A stretch of 64,000 nt of DNA, taken from the NCBI GenBank assembly GCA_009823395.1, contig CM020508.1, forward strand, positions 4,796,515 through 4,860,514. Reading direction: 5' to 3'. The position numbers were made by a program, and so were the translations under genes. The first letter of the stretch is position 1. Each line of letters starts with the position of its first letter. Origin of the DNA: Thamnaconus septentrionalis (lineage: Eukaryota > Chordata > Actinopteri > Tetraodontiformes > Monacanthidae). The notes below the pieces were generated by a model, which saw only the letters and a list, made by a program, of their open reading frames with translations, had not been told where the DNA came from and did no database searches. Below, one piece after another: positions 57,301 through 64,000 of this stretch.

Positions 57301-58406
57301 TAATGTTACAAGTAAAATTGTTTGTTTGACTGCCAAGTCGATTTGGCAAAATTAATTTAAAAAAAATATTTTTCCCTTTTTTTTCAGTACGACCCCTTTA
57401 ATTCATCCTCAGATGTGTGGATGACAGCTGCAACAGAGTTCTGTCTCCGTACGAGGTCAGTGTGTGTTTTGCTGCTGTAGGTCGGTTAAGAAAGTCAATC
57501 CTGTTTGGTTCTCTGATGTTGGCGGGCAACAACTCGGCGAGGAGATTTATGGACGCGCAGACACACACTTACACACTCTTAGACACGCTCACCTCCTCCC
57601 TGCGGAGAGGCGGGGCAACAGTGCAAGCCTGCCGACCAGGCCTGTGTTGTCCGACGGCGCAGACTAAACACTAAACAGACGCCTCATCAAACTCGGTCTA
57701 AGTTTATACGAGTGGCCGGGAGCACTCCCCCAAACCCCTTCAGTCCCGAGAAGTCAAACAGCAAATGTAACGTCCTCTTTGTCCGCACCCGTGGCAATCA
57801 CAAATCAACTTTGAAATGACGAATATTAAAAAAAAAAAATTATAAATAGATGACCCCTTTTTGATGCGCTCTTCAAGTTGTTATCAACAGTCATATGAGT
57901 GCAATCACGGTGGGGAAAAACGTGTCCTGCGTGCCGTCGTTGGCCGAGTGAGTGCGCGTCGACTCTGAATGTCTGTCATGTGATAATCGCGTTCGCCGTG
58001 TCCATGTAATTCTCGTGTGTCATGTCTGTCAGTGGAGCCTTTGTGGTGCGGCCTGTATAATGGGAGGATCTGGCTTCATAATGGGAGCCTCTCTGTGGCT
58101 CCTGGCCCGTCGCCAGCAGCCCCAAATGCCTCTAACAGGCTGTTGGTTTAGCTGTTGATCCCTGGAAGTGGTGGCGGGGGGCTGAGCTCCCGCATTAGGG
58201 CTCGCATAATGACAGGATACGGTCGATTTTACTGTGGTAGATTTTTTAATTTATTATTTTTTGGGGGTGAATGAGGCTCTGAATCAAAGCCGAGATAAAG
58301 TTTTTTTTTAATCAATGCCGAAGCTTAAAATAGTCTTTTGTTTTCAGAAAAAGCGTCCGGGGCGATTAGCCCGCGGCGCAGATCTTTGATGTGTGTTTGG
58401 CCTCTT

Positions 58407-58530
58407 AAAGGCATAGTTCACCCACAGTAAAACTGTTTTTACTGTTTTCACTTTTGGTTCACAAGCTAGTGTCATTGGAGGTTCTGGTGCCACTTTCTAA
58501 TCCACATGACCAGTAGGTGCGTTAACAGTA
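58407..58530 (+). mobile_element. MITE-like repeat, copy B (TTAAAGGCATAGTTC type)
   Basis: TTAAAGGCATAGTTCACCCA is followed about 95 bases later by TAATCCACATGACCAGTAGG, the same landmark pair as the copy at 57100. The interior differs considerably, so the copies are old. Both point the same way. Confidence 0.5.
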
Positions 58531-58534
58531 ATGG

Positions 58535-60225
58535 ACCAGCGCCGCCCACACACGGCGCCTGCATTGTTTGAAGACAAGATATTTTTAATGAAAAAATAAT
58601 AATAAATAAATAAATAAATCTAAAATGAGTGATTTATTGTTGACTAGTTGTAAGTATTTAATTTGTCACCTGACCAAAACAGAATTGCTCAAACAAGTTG
58701 AAGGACGCCAGCTTGATGACTTTTCACGAAGCCCCTCCCCTAAAACCATCCTGGTGTACATCTGTGTGACCGTGCAGGATAAGTCATCTGCTTTGGTTCT
58801 GACAGTTAGCCCAGTGTCTTGCTTGAAAAAACACAGAAAATCCCAGCTCAGTGGCACGAGCACCATGTGCAAAAAAAAAAACATAAAAAAAAAATAAAAT
58901 GATGGCATCTCGCCATCAGACACCATAAAATGTCACGCAGTCGGCCTTGAAAGGGTTTCTCCACTTTCAATTTTTGAAACATTTAACGTCTCCCATAAAG
59001 TCCCAAATCGGCGTCCCTCCTATTTATTTGCATACCAACCAGCCTCGCCAGACGCAGACAGACACAGACACGCTGAGATTAGAGCTTTTGGAGGCTCCGC
59101 CTCTCTAATCACAAGCAGCAGTGAAAAACGCAAGTGGTGCCCAGAGATCGCTGACGAGGTGAGGCCTGGTGCGCACGCGGCGTCGCGAGCGCTCGCTCAG
59201 TCCCTCCCGAAGTGACTTTCCCGTCGACTTCAGTTCCACGTCGATGGCCGGAGAGATCGCCTTGCATTGGCTCGGCTTTGAAAACGTGCAAGCAATCCGT
59301 TCGAAGTTTGCAAATTCAATGAAAGGAGTACCAGAGCAAATGTCATTCTTTCCAAGTCACAGAAATTAACTGAGGAAAAGCGAAACATCCACAAGTTTCC
59401 ATCAAGCTGCTTGATGGTTTTTAGGATCTGGTTTCGGGTTGTAAAAATCTGGGTTTCTCATCAACATGTTGGCAACTTTCTTTGTTGCCTGTCTTGTACA
59501 TTCTGTTTTTATTTTAATTTTATTTCATTTGTTTCAACTATCTGACTATTATTGTCATTTTATTGTTGTGATATAAAGTTTTTTGAAAAGTGCTGCACAA
59601 ACAAACTGAATTTTACGCAGATTATTATCGTCATATCTGTGTTTTCTGAATAGAAAAAAGAAGATAACTGGCAGCACCAACACACAGTCAATGAAGACGT
59701 CACCCCGTCATCCTCTCCCTCGAGGCCCGCCAGGCTTATCCGTCGTTGCCGAGCCGCTACGCCGTGTGAGGGCGGCCCCGCCCTCGCTGTAATGAAAAGT
59801 GTTATGAATGTATGTGTCTTAATTCTCTCCTACTCATGTCTGTGGGTGGCAAAATTGGGGTGGGCTGCGGCGGGGCCGCTCCAATAGAAGGCCGTGTCCA
59901 GTTTAACCGAGCTGCTCTAAGCCGATTTTTTAAGGTCACGTTGGCACCAATGGGGGATTAGTTTGGTTCAGATCAATGTCTGATTGGGATCTTTCTCTCC
60001 GCCATTGCCTCCCTCTGTCCCGGGAGAATGCGGCCAAAGTCTTGCGATTTGTACTTGCCGAGAAGAAAGGCTCTCCCCTCCCATGGAGGACAAAGACACA
60101 CATTAGCTCAGTTTTGCTGTTTTTTTCCTCCTCCAGGGGTAAAGACCCGGGCCTGGAGGATCAAACGTATGAAGACATGACCAGTGATGGCACCCCACTG
60201 CAGCTGCTGCGGCTACTGTTGCACT

Positions 60226-60260
<35 letters not shown>

Positions 60261-63200
60261 CACGCGCGCTGGGCTGTGTCCTGCCTGTGTGTGTGTGTGT
60301 GTGTGCAGGACCGGAGAAAAAACAGGTGGCCCCAGCCAGTCACTTCATGCATGTGTTGTGGCTGAATCACTGTAAACGCATTCGGGGCTTGTGAATTTTG
60401 CCTGTCCACACAAATGTTGTGCACGTTAGTGGCACGTTTGTCATGTTCCCCACTAAAGTAGAAGATAATACGACGTTGCGCCTTCAAATTGATTAAAACG
60501 GGTCGTTCATCACCAGTCGTGTCAGTTGGTCATGTTAAACTAATCATGCATAACCCTTTTGTTTCCATTCACAGATGATCTGAATATATTTAAATGAAGG
60601 GCACAGTGTGCTGTTAAATGTTCCCATTTCTATCAATTTTCAAATGTTTATTTTTATGTTAAATGTTAGCCTCCCTGGACGACACCACCAAAGGTCGTGA
60701 CCAGTTTTTATTTTCTGCTCCATTGGGATTGAAGTGACTGAGTTTTTGGTCCCCACAAACCCAACCAGCCATATAGATAAAGTTTTTGTTTTTTGTTTCC
60801 CCTGGCCGGCTAAATATAGCAGCATGTAAACCCTGTGTTGATTGTTGACATTCAAGTTTGTTTGTTTTTTGTTTGTTTGTTCGTTTGTTTTATTTAAACT
60901 GTTATAAACTTTAAAAAAAACTGCAAACAACATAACAAAAAGTAAAGCTCTTGTTATCACTTCTATTTTTCCTCATATTTAAGTAAAAAGAAAAAGAAAA
61001 CCTTTTTATTTTAAAGTCTGCCTTTTATTATTTTAAAGTTTTAAAGTCCGAATTGTACACTTATCTATATTTACGATATTTAGAATTGCTTGTTTAAAGG
61101 GTCAGGCCTCCTAACTATTTTTTTAAGGTAGTTATTCCTTATATGAACACCACCTGGTCTGACCAGGCTGAGGTTGTGTAGAAGAAAAACCCATTATTTA
61201 TATTATTTCAAGTGAAGAACTCAGGTCCCCAACTGCATATATTGAAGGTAGACGAGCTACAAAAAGATAGATTTTAATCAGAGCTAAAAACAAACAAACA
61301 TAATACACAGCAAAGCCCTATGTTTACAGCATCGTGATTTTTTTTTTTTTTTTTTTGTCCTTTCCATCTTCCACCTCTTGTAGGTGCTTCTCTGAAACTA
61401 AATAAGCACACATCCTCCTGATTTATCATGAGAACACATCAGCAGAACCTGGTGTATGTGGACATCACTGGCTGAGTCGATGGACATGTTTCTTTATAAA
61501 TCTTCACCCCTGGTTACAGTGCAGCGTGTCATTATCCCACCACACAGGGCCAACCAACTCCAAACAGGGCAGACCATAATTGATTACACTGCGGGGTAAA
61601 TCTGCAATTGCATGACATCAATATTTAAATGGAGCCAAATCACAGATGTCACATGTTTTTTTCTCGTCTGTTCTCTTTATTTGTTTTGTTTTTATTGATA
61701 CACCAGGCCAAACACCGACCGTTTCCCAGCAAAGACCGAAAATAAACAGCGATGAGGAGAGCACACACGCACGCACACACACACGTCTTGGTCAACGCAA
61801 AAATGTTTTCAGAACCATGAATGTGTCATCTGGTCCAGAGTTTGCAAAATAATTCTAACTTAGTGTAATCATTATAACATCATTATTCCCAAGCGGTTGC
61901 TAATCCAAATATCGCTGGCCGTCGCCTTCCTTAGAGGGAGATTTGCTGCGAGCGCGTCTCAACTGTTGTCCACTGCTGACACAACAGTCTCAAGTGACTT
62001 CCTACAAGTGTGCGACGAGCATCTCGAGTGTTGTGCGGCTGCCGCAGCAGAATAGACTCTCCTCCTCCTTGGTTAGGGGCCATTGAGGGCCGTGGCAGCT
62101 GGGAGTGTTTGTCTCCTTGTGGCGCACTGATGAGGGTTACTTTAATTAGGGTCAGGGGTCGGAGGTCAGCCCCGGCCCCGGTGCAGAAAAGGTTTAATTG
62201 ACACAGAGTCGACTGCCTCCGCCTGGGACATTATTCTCGCGTTTCGAAGAACGTATCATAGAAAGTACAGTCGCTTTTTCTGCTCCGCGTTGAAGGTTTT
62301 GTAAGATTTGTGGCAATACACGACTTGGGCATTTGTGATTGTTTCTTAGTGACTGAAGTTAACACGCCGCAGCCTTAACAAACGATGGACACACCACTTT
62401 TTGGTTCAACTGAAGCTAATCCAAGGGTGTAACTTTATTCAGAGGCGTGATATTTGCTTGTGGCAGCAGACGGTAGTGTATTTTTTTTACGCAATAGTAC
62501 AGAATGTCACGAGTTATACAACATGTCTTTGTTTTGGGCTTTTTTTTTTTTAAAGTTGTTTGATTCATTGTATCTCTTTTGTAACATAATCGTTAGCAGT
62601 CGAGCCTAGTCATTTAAAATGTCTATTCAGGTCCCGTTCTAGTAATGTCCCATTTATGAGGATCATGTATTTGTTCCCACTGAAAGAGGTTTGAGGCTCT
62701 GTTACTCTTTTTGTTGACCCACTGCTCTGGGGGGAAATTGGACGATTCAAAACAGTAATAATTAAAAAATAAAATAAGTTTTTGAAAAATAACTATGAAG
62801 ACATTATTTAAAAATAAATTAACAAGTTTATTAATTAGCAATTATCAGCTCCAGAGTAATTTAATTGACATGTGTTAATCATAGTTTAAGTGACATGAAG
62901 ACAAAACTCCTTGTGTTATATTATATATATTCCTAGGAACAATTTTGAGAAAAGATTCAAAGTGTTTGATCACATGACTCCGTGTATCGCTCTGAGACTG
63001 TCTGCGCAGCAGGAAGTGGAGGAAGCCCACTGGCTCGCTGGGACTGTGGTTAGGGTTAAGCATTGTCGTTTCCCCTGGTTACACTCTGCCTGTAATGTCA
63101 GCCTGGGCGACAAATAATACACACAGCAGCTGGAGCGGGAGCCGTCAGAGGGAACCGCAAACTCCGCTGGAGGCGAATCGCTGATTGTCTCATTATGTTC

Positions 63201-64000
63201 GGTGCCGGACTAAATGGAACCGTCTGAAAGGTCGCTGTGAGGCGACGCTTCTCACGGAGCCGCAAGAACCTCGCAGAGCTCCTGCAGGTGAAAGTGAGCC
63301 AAAGTCACGAGAAGCCCGAGTGACTAATGGGAAGCCCGTCGAGTGACTAATGGGAGTGAGTGAATTGCATCGTTTTCTAAAGTCAAACGCACAGAGGAGA
63401 GAATGGAGGGGTATTCGCCCAGTGTGCGAAACTACACAACAGAAATAATTAGCAACTCTTACGGAGGTGTGTCTTGTGTATAACAATGCAGAAAGATGCC
63501 TCACACACCTTCAACAAACTCTGATGTAGCTGAATTGGAGACATTAGCACCCAGCTAACGATGGTATCTACTAGCTTGCTAACATTACATTGGTTTTTTT
63601 ACTCAGGCATTAACCTTGTTGTACACTTTGTTTTTTGAGTGATCTTTGCCGTCCCTCGTTGAAAGTGGCAGAACGAAAACCTGAAGTGGTGGTTACGAAC
63701 TGGTGGTTGCCTCCTGCAAGGAAGGGACTTGGAGAAAATGCAACCTTTGTGTTATTTTTGCACCACTCAGTATGTTGCATCGTGCATCTTCCTGGTACCT
63801 CAAAAATCATTTTCAGGACAAGAGCAGCCAACCAAATCCAAAGGAGTTTCCTTTGCTTAGCTCATGGGATCATCTTGAGTTAGAGAGCATCTTCACACAG
63901 GCAGCCCAGTGGAACTATGGGGGGGGGCAGAGTTGGTGCATTTCAAAACCTCCAGTGTGCCACCACTGTGGTAAATGTTTTGTTCAATTTGAGAAGTAAA
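58535..64000. other. non-coding, AT-rich, no gene recognised
   Basis: GT arrays at 60.2 kb, an 18-base T run at 61338, a LINE/SINE-like tail phrase at 59575-59612 (GAAAAGTGCTGCACAAACAA), and a 20-base tandem duplication at 63311-63353. The last 60 bases read KPPVCHHCGKCF on the plus strand before a stop. Confidence 0.5.
60228..60306 (+). repeat. two (GT)n arrays separated by a GC-rich spacer
   Basis: GT units at about 60228-60259 and 60287-60306 flank GAGCACGCGCGCTGGGC. Confidence 0.92.

Overview
The window looks like vertebrate nuclear DNA, most probably from a teleost fish. Four signs support this. (1) It contains one coding exon of a vertebrate multidomain E3 ligase, with a GT splice donor. 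(2) It has a vertebrate-type tRNA-Leu(UAA) gene. (3) It has broken L2-type and RTE-type LINE 3' ends and tRNA-derived SINE-like pieces of the kind common in fish. (4) It is very dense in AC/GT, GA/TC, ATCC and CCTG microsatellites. There are no operons, no compact gene packing, and no sign of prokaryotic, organellar or viral DNA. Most open frames are chance frames or translated microsatellites.

Layout. 1-5.9 kb: non-coding, with a 520-bp ATCC array, a 69-bp AC array, a LINE-like 3' tail and a degenerate SINE on the minus strand; this should be intron of the minus-strand gene that follows. 5.96-6.37 kb: the only confidently supported protein-coding exon, the Zn-RING-Zn N-terminus of an LNX-family E3 ubiquitin ligase (slightly closer to LNX1), inside a CpG island. 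The rest of the gene must lie to the left, outside the window. 9.6-9.9 kb: a second CpG-dense block, a possible upstream promoter. 10-37 kb: intergenic or intronic DNA with microsatellites, G-quadruplex-prone tracts, possible conserved regulatory blocks (about 20.5-22 kb), three of four copies of a dispersed repeat, and one orphan promoter-like block near 32.4-32.9 kb (G-rich tract, TATA box, strong splice donor). 37.4-38.3 kb: a hAT-like piece beside a 5'-truncated, frame-broken L2-clade LINE. 40.5-41.7 kb: an HNF1-like palindrome in a possible regulatory block, then an RTE-like LINE 3' fragment. 43-54 kb: the longest microsatellite (151 bp of AG), two direct copies of another repeat (46.1 and 47.2 kb), a palindromic ATATTG array, and the fourth copy of the dispersed repeat. 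55.5-55.75 kb: an intact tRNA-Leu(UAA) preceded on the same strand's 3' side by two tRNA-like relics. 57-64 kb: two related MITE-like pieces, then AT-rich sequence without recognisable genes.

The window is therefore gene-poor. It holds the 5' end of one gene, one RNA gene, and repeats and candidate enhancers. I found no multi-gene system. The most original observations are the four-copy dispersed repeat, the 46/47-kb repeat pair, the canonical C3HC4 RING in a family I remember as having Asp at the last ligand, and the orphan TATA/donor block at 32.4 kb.
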